A stretch of 64,000 bases of DNA from positions 62,001-126,000 of the forward strand of contig CAYYUG010000003.1 in NCBI GenBank assembly GCA_964474755.1. Reading direction: 5' to 3'. Below, piece by piece: positions 36,087 to 45,431 of the stretch (position 1 is its first letter; every line of letters starts with the position of its first letter). Origin of the DNA: GCA-2717185 sp964474755 (GTDB lineage Bacteria; Pseudomonadota; Alphaproteobacteria; UBA8366; GCA-2717185). Position numbers and translations under genes: made by a program. Under the pieces are notes generated by a model. It searched no databases and was not told the origin of the DNA. It was given only the letters and a program-made list of their open reading frames with translations.

Positions 36087-36408
36087 GGGAGCAAATTTCC
36101 TGGCGACTGGATTGGGTGTGCTGCGCAGCCACATTTCACGGCGCCTCATATAGCAATAGACTTGCATAGGTACAACGCGTGTTCGCGACTGCGCGAGCGC
36201 CGTCGTGGCCTCTAATGCTAATAATCCATACCATTCTGCAGTCTAAGCAAGTTAATCGCGTGCCTTGACGTTATTATCATGCCAAATTCCTGAGTTTTGC
36301 GGCTTTCCAAGGTGATATGCAGTGGATTAGCTTCCCAAGAGAAAAATTGATCTATTTATAGCATCCGTGCGCCCAAGATTTGGTGACGCCGGTGCTGAGA
36401 AGGCAGGG
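36087..36408. other. Divergent intergenic region between purC and the hypothetical pair
   Basis: About 320 bases with no convincing gene. It must hold the purC promoter on the minus strand and the promoter for the 36409 gene. No clean consensus pair or purine-type leader was recognised. Confidence 0.4.
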
Positions 36409-38103
36409 ATGGCCGCCAAAATTTTACCAGAGGCGATGTTGACGTTACGACCGCCGGAAACGGTCATGCGTCTTGACCGATTGGGATCGTTCCATCATTG
36501 CCGTCTTTCGTTTATGCGCATCCTGTTAAGACGTTTACAGCGTGATAATTGGACGTTCGATCGACCTATTTTTGAAATTGATAGAATGGGTGAAGGGCTA
36601 GCCGTCTACACCGCCCACGGACCAGAGCGTGCTTATAGCTTGGTTTGTTTTGGTCACGACCTCCCGCAGGAATTGCGTTCCGACAGGGTAATAGCGACTG
36701 CCTGGGATGCAACGTTCGCGCTGTTCGATGGGGTTCCCGAGGCAGGCGACATCGATCGCTTGTCCAAGAACGTTCCCGGGCAGGAAGCGGGTCGTGTCAG
36801 TGAGCGGGAACTCGCACTATCACGCGCTAATCGTTCGGTCCGTTTGTTTAACCATGTGGTAAAGAAACTCTCTCGAGGGCAACAACCAGACCGAGAGAAA
36901 ATTGACGCTGTTGGTTACATTATGCGCACAACCGCGGTATACGGTTCTGGGAAGTTCGGGGTCGCGGATCGCGAAACAATTACTGATCGTTTGGAATTCA
37001 AGGCTCCGTTCCAGGTTGAGATGCTGGCCGTTTATCTCATCCGGGTCTTCACGATCGATCTCGTTGAACGGATGGCATATCTGCGTGCGCCGGATACTGC
37101 GGTGACGCTGGACCCTGACCTGCGGCGACACCTCGGGGTCGGAAATTCTACCGGCCTCGGATTGGCACCTTTCATCGTGAACCACCCCGCCTTGTTCAAC
37201 AATTGGATCGGAGCGCGTGAAACTGCGTTAGCACGAATTCGTGCTAAACAAGAGGCCACGGCCTTCGAGGCTCGTAGGTTCCGAAAACTGATCGCACGTG
37301 CTGTGAGAAATGTCGAATTGTGGCGATCGGAGCATCCAACGCAGGTCAAGAAACTGGCAACGCTTCGCGACGATCTAGCGCTGTTGAGGGCATTCGCTGA
37401 AACGGAGTCTTTCGGCGGCAAGATGCCTTGGGACAGGCTTTACCGCTGGGGTGAGCAAAGTTTGTCTCTTGAAGGCCAAGAGCAATTGGTTTCGCTGATG
37501 TTGGAGCCTCATGGAAGGGATATCGATGATCTGTCGTATTGTATGAGTGCCGATGAGGGTGCGGTGTTCCTTATTGACGGAGCTATGCCGCTTAGCGATC
37601 TTCGCCGTATCGTCGAAACGGTTTACGCGTTTGCGCTTGAACTGGATTGGTCAAAGCCCGAAACCAACGCTCGAGCCTGGTATGTTTCAGAAGAAAAGCT
37701 CGAACCACGACTGGGGGAACGTTTCGATGAAGCGGTAGGTGCCTATGAGCAGCCCGTGTCGCCCGGGAGGGATGCTGTGCAAATGCACCAAGATATTGTC
37801 CGGTGGTGCGGCGAAGAGAGCGTCGCAGCGTTTCTATCGCGGCATCCGGAACACCGCCATATTGCGCGTCGGGCACAGATAGCGGCGCAGTTACCTTACG
37901 CGGAAATCCGCGACAATACGATTGCCAACGATATGCAGCCGATCGATTTATTGCGCTGTAAGCTATCTTTTTTCGGTGCAACGCATTTTGATCCGCGATC
38001 CGACCGATGGGTCCGCATTAATATGTTCAAAAATGCGCCGTTTCCGCATGAACTGGCCGCCTTCCCCTTCGACGATTGGTCTTATCCGTCTCTCACAGAG
38101 TGA
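36409..38103 (+). CDS. Conserved hypothetical protein paired with DUF3726
   Basis: A soluble protein of about 564 residues with no recognised catalytic motif. Conserved-looking blocks are M-R-L-D-R-L-G-S-F-H (repeated-helix start), A-T-A-W-D-A-T-F-A-L-F-D-G-V-P, G-R-V-S-E-R-E-L, M-R-T-T-A-V-Y-G-S-G-K-F-G and G-V-G-N-S-T-G-L-G. ATG 36409 with AAGG five bases upstream is preferred to GTG 36367, which lacks a ribosome site. The DUF3726 gene follows after three bases. From memory this pair recurs in marine Alphaproteobacteria; function unknown. Confidence 0.65.
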   Translation: MAAKILPEAMLTLRPPETVMRLDRLGSFHHCRLSFMRILLRRLQRDNWTFDRPIFEIDRMGEGLAVYTAHGPERAYSLVCFGHDLPQELRSDRVIATAWDATFALFDGVPEAGDIDRLSKNVPGQEAGRVSERELALSRANRSVRLFNHVVKKLSRGQQPDREKIDAVGYIMRTTAVYGSGKFGVADRETITDRLEFKAPFQVEMLAVYLIRVFTIDLVERMAYLRAPDTAVTLDPDLRRHLGVGNSTGLGLAPFIVNHPALFNNWIGARETALARIRAKQEATAFEARRFRKLIARAVRNVELWRSEHPTQVKKLATLRDDLALLRAFAETESFGGKMPWDRLYRWGEQSLSLEGQEQLVSLMLEPHGRDIDDLSYCMSADEGAVFLIDGAMPLSDLRRIVETVYAFALELDWSKPETNARAWYVSEEKLEPRLGERFDEAVGAYEQPVSPGRDAVQMHQDIVRWCGEESVAAFLSRHPEHRHIARRAQIAAQLPYAEIRDNTIANDMQPIDLLRCKLSFFGATHFDPRSDRWVRINMFKNAPFPHELAAFPFDDWSYPSLTE

Positions 38104-38106
38104 TAA

Positions 38107-38736
38107 ATGACATTTGCATTGAATGAGATCGAGGCGATGGCTAAGGGGGCGGCGCGAGGCGCTGGGTTCGATTGGGGAATTGCGGAGGAAACGGGAAAGT
38201 CGGTCCGATGGCTGGCTGCGCGAGGATTGCCGGGGCCGGAGTTGCTGATAAAAACGCTAAAACGCAGTGAAAGTATCACCTATAGCGTTGCGGCCCCGAA
38301 TATAACCAGAGAGCCTTGGATGGCACCGGGTGGCTGGTTATGTCCTTCGTTCGCCGGAGCGGCAATTTTGGATTGTGCGCAGTCGATCGCAGCAGGCCAC
38401 AAAATTCAACTAGGCAATATTTATTTCCCCTTGTTGTTAGTGCCTTACGCCGCCATGTGTGGCAAGAACAATAGCTGTATAATTGAAGTGTCATGGCCAG
38501 GCGCAACATTCACTATCGCAACTGGAGGCGGGCTTTTCATCGTCGGAGATGAATGGGAGACTGCGGCAGTTCAATGGGTTCGGTGTTGTCGAATTGATAA
38601 AGTTCCAACGGGGCCACCTATCCGCGAAACATCACGATGTTCCGTGCCCGGGCCAATTTTTGACAGTCTGAATGAATATACCCAGCGCACATATGCACCA
38701 GCGACCGCAGAGTCGCGAGAACGCGGAGCGGGTTAA
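38107..38736 (+). CDS. DUF3726 family protein
   Basis: A 209-residue protein matching DUF3726 from memory: L-N-E-I-E-A-M-A-K-G-A-A-R-G-A-G-F-D-W-G near the N-terminus, V-R-W-L-A-A-R-G-L, and the C-terminal Y-A-P-A-T-A-E-S-R-E-R-G-A-G. Relatives I recall continue a few residues further, so the C-terminus may be slightly shortened by the TAA. It starts three bases after the 564-residue gene, so the two are likely co-translated. No function is known. Confidence 0.7.
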   Translation: MTFALNEIEAMAKGAARGAGFDWGIAEETGKSVRWLAARGLPGPELLIKTLKRSESITYSVAAPNITREPWMAPGGWLCPSFAGAAILDCAQSIAAGHKIQLGNIYFPLLLVPYAAMCGKNNSCIIEVSWPGATFTIATGGGLFIVGDEWETAAVQWVRCCRIDKVPTGPPIRETSRCSVPGPIFDSLNEYTQRTYAPATAESRERGAG

Positions 38737-38865
38737 GCTAGACAGGCTAGATTATATTGTTGCCATCCGAATCCATGAGACAGAGGATTGCTAAAATTCG
38801 CGTTTACCCATCTCATTTACATCTATTCAGTGAGACTAAGCAGTGGTCAAAGCAAGGAGGCTCTT

Positions 38866-39951
38866 ATGCCAATTAAAAGCGTCCGCACCAATAATTACCG
38901 GATACCGCTTCCCGTTGTCTTGTCGGATTCGATGCATGGCAAAATCACAGCTTTCGAACTAATCACAGTTCGTATTGAAGATGAAGATGGTACCGAAGGC
39001 GTTGGATACACCTATACGGTGGGACGCGGCGGCGCAGCAATTCGAGAGTTGATTAGGTGTGATATGGCACCCGACTTAGTCGGACAGGAGGCTGCTAGGG
39101 TCGAGGCGCTATGGAAAATGTTGTGGTGGCGCATCCACTATGTTGGTCGCGGCGGGCTCACTATACACGCTTTGTCGGCGGTTGATATCGCGCTCTGGGA
39201 TTTAAAAGCTAAGCAAGTCGGCGAACCGCTATGGCGCCTGCTTGGTGGGAGCGATCCAAAGGTGATGGCTTATGCAGGCGGTATTGATCTCTTCTTCACT
39301 CTGGACGAACTGTTGAGACAAACCGATCGCAATCTCGAGAAGGGATTCCGGGCGATCAAGATGAAAGTGGGACGGCCAGACACCGCTGAGGATATCGCAC
39401 GTGTCGCCGCCATGAGAAAACATCTTGGCGACAGCTTTCCGCTTATGGTTGATGCTAACATGGGCTGGAACGTCGATCAGGCGATCAGCGCCGCACGGCA
39501 GTTACAGGAATTCAACCTTATCTGGCTTGAAGAGCCAACTATCCCGGATGACTTTATCGGACATACACGTATTTTGGCAGAAGGCGGTGTGCCAATCGCA
39601 GCAGGTGAAAATCTCCACTCAATATATGAGTTCGAACATCTGATGGCCGCTAACGGTGTCAGCTATCCTGAGCCGGACGTCTCCAATTGCGGTGGTATCA
39701 CCGTGTGGATGAAAATTGCAGCGTTAGCAGAGGCGCGAAACCTACCGGTGACGTCGCATGGCGTACACGAACTGCATGTGCATTTACTGGGTGCCGTGCC
39801 GAACGCGTCTTACTTGGAGGCACATGGGTTCGGGCTGGACAATTACATCGCCAAACCGCTGCAGGTAGTGGATGGCTGGGCGACTGCGCCCGACCGACCG
39901 GGTCATGGCGTTGAATTCGATTGGAAGGCACTGAAAGCTGTCGGTGGCTGA
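38866..39951 (+). CDS. Enolase-superfamily enzyme, mandelate racemase/muconate lactonizing type
   Basis: A 361-residue enzyme. The K-x-K pair is A-I-K-M-K-V-G; metal ligands are D in L-M-V-D-A-N, E in L-E-E-P-T and E in A-A-G-E-N; a candidate His base is in T-S-H-G-V-H. This fits the MR subgroup acid-sugar dehydratases or racemases. ATG 38866 with AAGGAGG seven bases upstream is the true start; a longer frame is ignored. Alone between the DUF3726 gene and a convergent TANGO2-like gene. Confidence 0.85.
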   Translation: MPIKSVRTNNYRIPLPVVLSDSMHGKITAFELITVRIEDEDGTEGVGYTYTVGRGGAAIRELIRCDMAPDLVGQEAARVEALWKMLWWRIHYVGRGGLTIHALSAVDIALWDLKAKQVGEPLWRLLGGSDPKVMAYAGGIDLFFTLDELLRQTDRNLEKGFRAIKMKVGRPDTAEDIARVAAMRKHLGDSFPLMVDANMGWNVDQAISAARQLQEFNLIWLEEPTIPDDFIGHTRILAEGGVPIAAGENLHSIYEFEHLMAANGVSYPEPDVSNCGGITVWMKIAALAEARNLPVTSHGVHELHVHLLGAVPNASYLEAHGFGLDNYIAKPLQVVDGWATAPDRPGHGVEFDWKALKAVGG

Positions 39952-39954
39952 GCG

Positions 39955-40731
39955 CTAATTGTGGAGTCCCGACGTGTCTGATGCCGTGCTGGAGAGATTG
40001 ACTGGTTCGAAGGTTGTTATGTCTGGCCGCCCGGCTGAGAATGACCATTTTGCCTGAACACCTGGCGCTGGTTTTGGCAGGGCGACCAGTGAACAAGAAA
40101 CCGTTCCATAGCCATAGTCGCTGACGATGCACATAGGTTCGTCGCGGCTCGCGCCCGTCCGGTCGGCCATCAAACGCACCCATTCGGACCAGTTATCCGT
40201 ATCCGGATTTGGGGGATGGGCGGCTTCGAACAGCGGAAGATACGCGTCGACCCGTGGTTTATCCGGGTCATTTCGGTCGCTAGATGTAAAAAACGAGTAG
40301 CCGGCAGGTAGCGCCTCAATCGCGACCCGTTTGGCGCCAGTGCGACCGGCAAGCCAATAAGCGTCGCAATTATCGACGATTACAAGATTGAAGGTACGAT
40401 AGGCGTTGGGGTCGATATCACTCAATGCTTCAGCAGCGTCGCGGGCGTCCGAGTGATCCAGCGCTTCCAATACGAGCTCACCGCGGCTTCTTTTGTCCGC
40501 CACCGGCCCCAGCGAACCAACGCGGTTTAAGACCGCAACAGCGACACCGTGATCGTTAACGCCGAGCCAACTGCCGCCGGAAAGCTCGTCGATGCCGGCC
40601 ACCACGTCAGGCCGGTCCGGCCAGTGTCGTGCCGGCGGCAACCAGGGCCTAACCAACATCTCATCGCGGTTTGCAGCGAGAAGTAGGGGCCATTTATGCT
40701 CGGGTCTGCGGAGGATAACAACGGTGCACAT
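39955..40731 (-). CDS. NRDE/TANGO2-family protein
   Basis: A 258-residue protein of the NRDE (TANGO2) family, with M-C-T-V-V at the N-terminus and A-A-N-R-D-E near residue 20, followed by G-G-S-W-L-G-V-N. The family is linked to heme or lipid handling in eukaryotes; in bacteria its role is unclear. The start is set at ATG 40731 because the conserved Cys follows Met. Convergent with the enolase-superfamily gene and divergent from the zeta inhibitor. Confidence 0.82.
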   Translation of the reverse strand: MCTVVILRRPEHKWPLLLAANRDEMLVRPWLPPARHWPDRPDVVAGIDELSGGSWLGVNDHGVAVAVLNRVGSLGPVADKRSRGELVLEALDHSDARDAAEALSDIDPNAYRTFNLVIVDNCDAYWLAGRTGAKRVAIEALPAGYSFFTSSDRNDPDKPRVDAYLPLFEAAHPPNPDTDNWSEWVRLMADRTGASRDEPMCIVSDYGYGTVSCSLVALPKPAPGVQAKWSFSAGRPDITTFEPVNLSSTASDTSGLHN

Positions 40732-40878
40732 GGGCACTGTCGATATCATGTTACGATGGGGGTGCCAATCAGCCGTTTAGCAAAAATAATAACTTCATCA
40801 TTCAAGTGCCGGGTCTGATTGATTATACATTGGGAAATTAATCGCGCCGATGCGGGTGCCAAGGAAGGATATTTCTTT

Positions 40879-41202
40879 ATGTCGCAGTTTAAAGATCGCC
40901 AGAAAGGCTTTGAAAATAAATTTAAACGGGATCAGGAATTTGACTTTAAGGTTAATGCGCGACGTAACAAATTGCTTGGTCTTTGGGCGGCAGAACAATT
41001 GTCATTAGATGGTGACGCTGCAGAAAACTACGCTAAGGAAGTCGTCGTATCGGATTTCGAAGAGCCGGGTGACGATGACGTGTTACAGAAAGTCCTGGGT
41101 GATTTGGAAGGCAAAGGCGTTGACACATCAGTGAATTTAATTCGCAAGGAAATGGACCGGCTGATTTCCGTTGCGCGCGAGCAAATTAGTTCTGAGGCCT
41201 GA
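40879..41202 (+). CDS. F1-ATPase inhibitor zeta subunit (DUF1476)
   Basis: A 107-residue helical protein with F-K-D-R-Q-K-G-F-E-N-K-F at the N-terminus, the inhibitory segment of the alphaproteobacterial zeta subunit, and R-R-N-K-L-L-G-L-W-A-A. It binds F1-ATPase and blocks ATP hydrolysis, not synthesis. ATG 40879 is used with AAGGA upstream. In many relatives this gene sits next to purC or purB; here accessory genes lie on both sides. Confidence 0.9.
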   Translation: MSQFKDRQKGFENKFKRDQEFDFKVNARRNKLLGLWAAEQLSLDGDAAENYAKEVVVSDFEEPGDDDVLQKVLGDLEGKGVDTSVNLIRKEMDRLISVAREQISSEA

Positions 41203-41217
41203 TCAGCACGAGTTGAT

Positions 41218-42093
41218 CTAATCCCGAATCCAGCCAGGCCCCCAGAGGTTTAGGCTTCGCTCTTCCATCGGCCAGGTACGTGCCGCCATCTCGCGCGGCA
41301 TTTTTTCGAGCTCGGCTGAAATTTCCACCTGATTGCCGTGCGGGTCGAGGATCATAAAGAAGAGATTATTGCCAGGGCCGTGGCGGCCGGGGCCCCACCA
41401 GATTTTAATCTGTAATGATGCCATATGGTCAGCCCAATCGCGAATTGCGTTCCAGTCGTCGACCTCATAAGCATGATGATCGCTGCGGACTTCGGAGCCG
41501 CTAAATACCGCAAAACTGTGGTGTTCCGGGTCGGAACGGTAGAAAGCAACTTTGCGTGAACCGGGGTCATCTGTATCGGTATTGACGTAGTCTGAAGCAG
41601 TATATCCCAATACGTTTTCGTAAAAATTCATCATTTTCTTGAGTTTATCGGTCGCTACGACCACATGCTGCAAGCGGCCCGACAAATTCACGGCTGACGG
41701 GACATTGTTAATTTTCTGAGAAGGCAAGTCTCTCCGCGGTAAGCCGAAAATGTTAAGCCATCCATCGGGGTCGCGCACTGCCACGGCTTCATCCTGAAAA
41801 ACGGTAGAGGGCGAAGGTTCAGTGTTCAGTCCCTGGCCTTGCAAAAAGTCACGTATCTCGTCGAGTTGATGACGGCTTTGAACCCGGTATCCGTGATAGG
41901 GACGGGCGCCAGGTTCACCCCTACCTACGACCAGGCGCCGGCCCGGTCCTTGTAAGAGGTAGGTGTCATCGGGTAGCAGCGTTTGGTGATATCCGATGGC
42001 GGTTGCGTAGAAATCTGCCAGCATAGCAGGGTCATCAGAATTCAAACGCAGGTGATCCAACTGTGCCGGCCATATCGGAGAATCGAGTGTCAT
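41218..42093 (-). CDS. Two-domain VOC dioxygenase-like protein
   Basis: A 291-residue extradiol-dioxygenase-like VOC protein with two tandem modules. The first has L-D-H-L-R-L-N-S-D-D; the second (about residues 130-265) has L-Q-H-V-V-V-A-T-D, D-H-H-A-Y-E-V and D-P-H-G-N-Q-V-E-I with the His/His/Glu metal set. It may cleave an aromatic ring produced by the nearby Rieske dioxygenase. ATG 42093 is preferred: GAAGG lies eight bases before it, and upstream ATGs lack one. Confidence 0.8.
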   Translation of the reverse strand: MTLDSPIWPAQLDHLRLNSDDPAMLADFYATAIGYHQTLLPDDTYLLQGPGRRLVVGRGEPGARPYHGYRVQSRHQLDEIRDFLQGQGLNTEPSPSTVFQDEAVAVRDPDGWLNIFGLPRRDLPSQKINNVPSAVNLSGRLQHVVVATDKLKKMMNFYENVLGYTASDYVNTDTDDPGSRKVAFYRSDPEHHSFAVFSGSEVRSDHHAYEVDDWNAIRDWADHMASLQIKIWWGPGRHGPGNNLFFMILDPHGNQVEISAELEKMPREMAARTWPMEERSLNLWGPGWIRD

Positions 42094-42170
42094 AATAAGC
42101 GCCTTCGGTTTGTCGTCTATCCAGCGCATTCTATGACGTTCTCCCATGTGGGCAAGTATTGGTTACCCAA

Positions 42171-43319
42171 CTATTCGGCCGCCTTCGGCAAGTAATTTGG
42201 CAGAACTTCGTTACGGAATAGCTCAATGGAACGCATGGCAACTTCATGCGACAGGTCACCCCACTGGAATGAGCAGACGAAATAATTCGCGCCTGTCGCT
42301 TCGTACTCTTCCATGTAACGTTTAACTGCGTCGGGCGATCCTGCCAGCGCGACGCCGCCGAGCCTTGTCGGGTCGGTACGATTAGATTGGGTGTCAAAGC
42401 GCTCAAGTTCTGCTTCGATGTCCTTGCGTGTCTCGCGGTCGGGAAGATGTGATGGCCGAGCGCCAGAAAATCCAAAAGACCCGTCCGGGGCGGATTGAAA
42501 TTGTGTGAGGCCCCGTTTTTCGGCTTCTAGGCGGCGCGGAGCGGCTAGGTTCCATCTATATTTGTCCCAAGCAGGGGTTGCGACCTTGATCGCCTCTTCG
42601 TCACTTTCAGCAACTACCATGTGCACTACCAAGCCGATTTTCGGCACCTGACCCTGCACGGTCAGTGCCCCTTCGCCATGAGTTTCCGCCCAAACACGGT
42701 TATAGCGGACGACTTCCTTACGCAAGCTGTCGAGTGTGCCGACGATGACGGTATTCATACCTTCAAAGGCTGCTGTTTCAGCGTTACGCATATACCAGAG
42801 AGGTGGATAGGGACGCTGAATTGGCTGCATCCGCATTGGCAGTTCATCAAAGCTGTGGAAACGGCCCTCATAATTTAGTGAATTTGTATTTAGCCCTTCG
42901 CGCAAGATATTGAGGCTTTCCTGATAGCGTTCGAAATTGGTCTCGGAATCAGCTTCTTGACCCCAAAAGTACGCTTCCATAACGCCTCCGCGACCCACAC
43001 CTATTTCCATACGCCCGCCGCTTAGGTGGTCGAGCATACTGATCTCTTCTATCAGCCTGAGTGGATGGTGTAATGGTAGCACGTAGACACACGGCCCGAA
43101 GCGCAGCTTTTTTGTCCGTTGCGATACCGCGGCCAGAAAAACGTTCTGTGAGGGGGCGAGGCTATGTACCGCGGGAGTGTGATGTTCGGCTAGATGGTAG
43201 GCGTAGAAACCTGCTTTATCTAAGGCATCTATCTGTTTAAGGCGCAGGTTGTAAATTTCTTGCAAGGGCATGCCCTCGACAGGCTCAATATGGTCAAAGA
43301 CGCCGAATTGTAAGGTCAA
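42171..43319 (-). CDS. LLM-class flavin-dependent monooxygenase
   Basis: A 382-residue bacterial-luciferase-like monooxygenase. L-A-E-H-H-T-P, F-G-P-C-V-Y-V-L-P-L-H-H-P and G-R-M-E-I-G-V-G-R-G-G are family blocks typical of alkanal- or nitrilotriacetate-monooxygenase-type enzymes. The start is TTG, with AGGGAG six to seven bases upstream; an ATG nearby is out of frame. Divergent from the Rieske operon, so probably part of the same aromatic or N-compound pathway. Confidence 0.82.
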   Translation of the reverse strand: MTLQFGVFDHIEPVEGMPLQEIYNLRLKQIDALDKAGFYAYHLAEHHTPAVHSLAPSQNVFLAAVSQRTKKLRFGPCVYVLPLHHPLRLIEEISMLDHLSGGRMEIGVGRGGVMEAYFWGQEADSETNFERYQESLNILREGLNTNSLNYEGRFHSFDELPMRMQPIQRPYPPLWYMRNAETAAFEGMNTVIVGTLDSLRKEVVRYNRVWAETHGEGALTVQGQVPKIGLVVHMVVAESDEEAIKVATPAWDKYRWNLAAPRRLEAEKRGLTQFQSAPDGSFGFSGARPSHLPDRETRKDIEAELERFDTQSNRTDPTRLGGVALAGSPDAVKRYMEEYEATGANYFVCSFQWGDLSHEVAMRSIELFRNEVLPNYLPKAAE

Positions 43320-43466
43320 AGCATGCTCCCTGATAGCGATGTGCCTGTGTTATCCTGCAATTTTCGGCCTCCATATCAAATTCCATGAAGGAACACCTCT
43401 TTTATTGCTGCTTTAACTCCGAACCAAGTATGCTTCGCAAAAGGGAAATAGATTGAGGGCATTTGG

Positions 43467-44834
43467 ATGAATGGCGGTGCTGCAATCCGCTATAAGGGCG
43501 GTCTGGTCAATCTCGAAAAGGGTACTATTAGCCGGGATATTTTTACCAGTCAGCAAGTCTACGAGGACGAACTGGAGCGGATCTTTCCTCATTCTTGGCT
43601 TTTTGTTGGCCATGAAAGCCAGGTTCCGGAGCCGGGTGACTACATCCTGGGCCGCATGGCGGAAGAATCGATAATTTTCAACCGTGACCGACATGGCAGG
43701 CTGCATGTTTTTCTAAACAACTGTCGCCATCGTGGTATGCGAGTTTGTAGGTACGACCAGGGTAACTCGACCAAATTCGCCTGCCCGTTCCATGCCTGGG
43801 TTTTTAACGACGAGGGCAAGCTTGTGGGTGTGCCGAAGCTGGACAGTTCCTATCACAACGAGTTAGACAAATCGCAGTGGGGCCTTATCGAAGCGCGCGT
43901 ATACAGCTATCGGGGCTACGTTTTCGCCTGTTGGGATGAGGCGGCGCCAGATTTCGAAAGCTCCATTGGCGATTTCCGCTTTTATCTTGATGACTATTGT
44001 GAATTGCCAGACGGTACGTTCGGTGATTGGGAAGCGTTTGGTGGTATTTTGAAGTGGCGCGTGCCGTGTAACTGGAAATGGGGCGCAGAAAATTTTTCTG
44101 GCGACTACTACCATAATCCCAGTCATGCGTCGGTGGACGCGGTGGTCTTATCGCCGGCTGGCGTCAAAGGCCGTCATACCTATGATACGGTGACCCGCCA
44201 GCGCGAAGTTGAACTCTTGAACGTGTGTATTCGCCCGGAAGGCCACGCGGCGCGCGGCCAGCTTTTTGCGGAAAATTATGAATACCTGCCGACCTATCAG
44301 GAAATGGCCGTCGTTGAGGACTATTTTCGCGATTCCTATAATAAGCGACAGTCGTTGCGGGGAGAGAAGGCGCGCTTCTTAGGTCATGGTGGCACGATTT
44401 TCCCAAATGTTTCGTTCTCGAATGGCGTACAGAGTATGGGCAGTTGGCATCCGAACGGACCACACGAAACACAGGTTTGGCGCATATTTCTTGTGCCGAA
44501 GGAAGCGCCGGATGAGGTCAAGGACGTAATTCGCCATTACGTTATCCGTTATCAGGGACCATCCGGTTTGACAGAACAGGATGATATGGAGAATTGGAGT
44601 TCGGCGCATGAAGGTTCGCGCGGCACGATAGCGCGGCGCCACGACTATCCCTATACGATGGGAATGAATTTTGAGACCAAAGGCTGGTCGGAAGAGTGGC
44701 TTGGCGGTGAAATATATGTCACCGAAGGCATAAGCGAACAGAACCAGCGCGCCTACTATGAGCGTTGGGCTGACCTCATGGAGTACCCGCCGAAAGTGCC
44801 GCAATTGCGCGATACTATTGCAGCGGCGGAATAG
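43467..44834 (+). CDS. Rieske ring-hydroxylating dioxygenase, alpha subunit
   Basis: A 455-residue large subunit. The Rieske [2Fe-2S] motif is C86-x-H88 with C106-x2-H109, spaced by 17 residues as usual. The mononuclear iron site is in G-D-Y-Y-H-N-P-S-H. It cis-dihydroxylates an aromatic or related substrate with electrons from a reductase not seen here. GAGGG lies nine bases before the ATG. The beta subunit follows directly. Confidence 0.92.
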   Translation: MNGGAAIRYKGGLVNLEKGTISRDIFTSQQVYEDELERIFPHSWLFVGHESQVPEPGDYILGRMAEESIIFNRDRHGRLHVFLNNCRHRGMRVCRYDQGNSTKFACPFHAWVFNDEGKLVGVPKLDSSYHNELDKSQWGLIEARVYSYRGYVFACWDEAAPDFESSIGDFRFYLDDYCELPDGTFGDWEAFGGILKWRVPCNWKWGAENFSGDYYHNPSHASVDAVVLSPAGVKGRHTYDTVTRQREVELLNVCIRPEGHAARGQLFAENYEYLPTYQEMAVVEDYFRDSYNKRQSLRGEKARFLGHGGTIFPNVSFSNGVQSMGSWHPNGPHETQVWRIFLVPKEAPDEVKDVIRHYVIRYQGPSGLTEQDDMENWSSAHEGSRGTIARRHDYPYTMGMNFETKGWSEEWLGGEIYVTEGISEQNQRAYYERWADLMEYPPKVPQLRDTIAAAE

Positions 44835-44838
44835 GGAT

Positions 44839-45375
44839 ATGATAGGGGCGCTCAATCACCCCATGATGGAAGAATTGCTGCTTCGCTATGAGGTCGAAAA
44901 GTTCTTCAATCACGAAGCAGAATTGCTTGATTCTCGAAAATTCGAAATTTGGTTAGATTTGCTTACCGAAGATATTCGTTACTGGATGCCTCTGTCACGG
45001 AACCAAGAATTTGGGGGGTGGGAAAAACAGTATACTCGTGAGGGGAAAGACCTTAACTGGTTCGATGAAAGTAAGTTTGAACTAGAGCAGAGGGTGAAGC
45101 AGATCAAGACTGGTTTGCATTGGGCTGAAGAGCCAGTCTCTCGCACCTGCCATATGATCTCTAACCTGCAAGTAGTCGATGGTGGCGACGGATCGGTTGA
45201 AACGCGTTGTCGATTTCTTGTCTACCGGAACCGTACGGAAACCGAGACGGATTTTTTCGTGGGCAAACGGCACGATACATTGAAACGGTCTGCGGACAGT
45301 TTCAAAATTGCGGCGCGAGAGATCTATCTCGATCAGAGCGTCCTTTTGGCGAAGAATCTGACAATCTTTTTCTAA
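44839..45375 (+). CDS. Rieske ring-hydroxylating dioxygenase, beta subunit
   Basis: A 178-residue SnoaL-like beta subunit with E-K-F-F-N-H-E-A-E-L-L-D near the N-terminus and V-S-R-T-C-H-M-I-S-N-L in the middle. It has no cofactor and stabilises the alpha3beta3 hexamer. ATG 44839 is chosen, four bases after the alpha stop with AGGGAT upstream; the longer frame starting inside the alpha gene is rejected. Confidence 0.9.
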   Translation: MIGALNHPMMEELLLRYEVEKFFNHEAELLDSRKFEIWLDLLTEDIRYWMPLSRNQEFGGWEKQYTREGKDLNWFDESKFELEQRVKQIKTGLHWAEEPVSRTCHMISNLQVVDGGDGSVETRCRFLVYRNRTETETDFFVGKRHDTLKRSADSFKIAAREIYLDQSVLLAKNLTIFF

Positions 45376-45387
45376 ACACCTCAGGTT

Positions 45388-45403
45388 GCGGCATTCGTGC
45401 CGC
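45388..45403 (+). other. Stable UUCG tetraloop hairpin between co-oriented genes
   Basis: GCGGCA-TTCG-TGCCGC is a perfect six-pair stem with a UUCG tetraloop, between the Rieske beta gene and the aminotransferase gene. No T run follows, so it is more likely a processing or stability element than a terminator. Confidence 0.55.
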
Positions 45404-45431
45404 GATAAAGTAATTAAAGGGAGTGGGACGG

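Noticed and set aside
44758..44838. Longer start for the Rieske beta subunit, inside the alpha gene
   Set aside because: The ATG at 44839 follows the alpha stop with a ribosome site and gives the normal family length.
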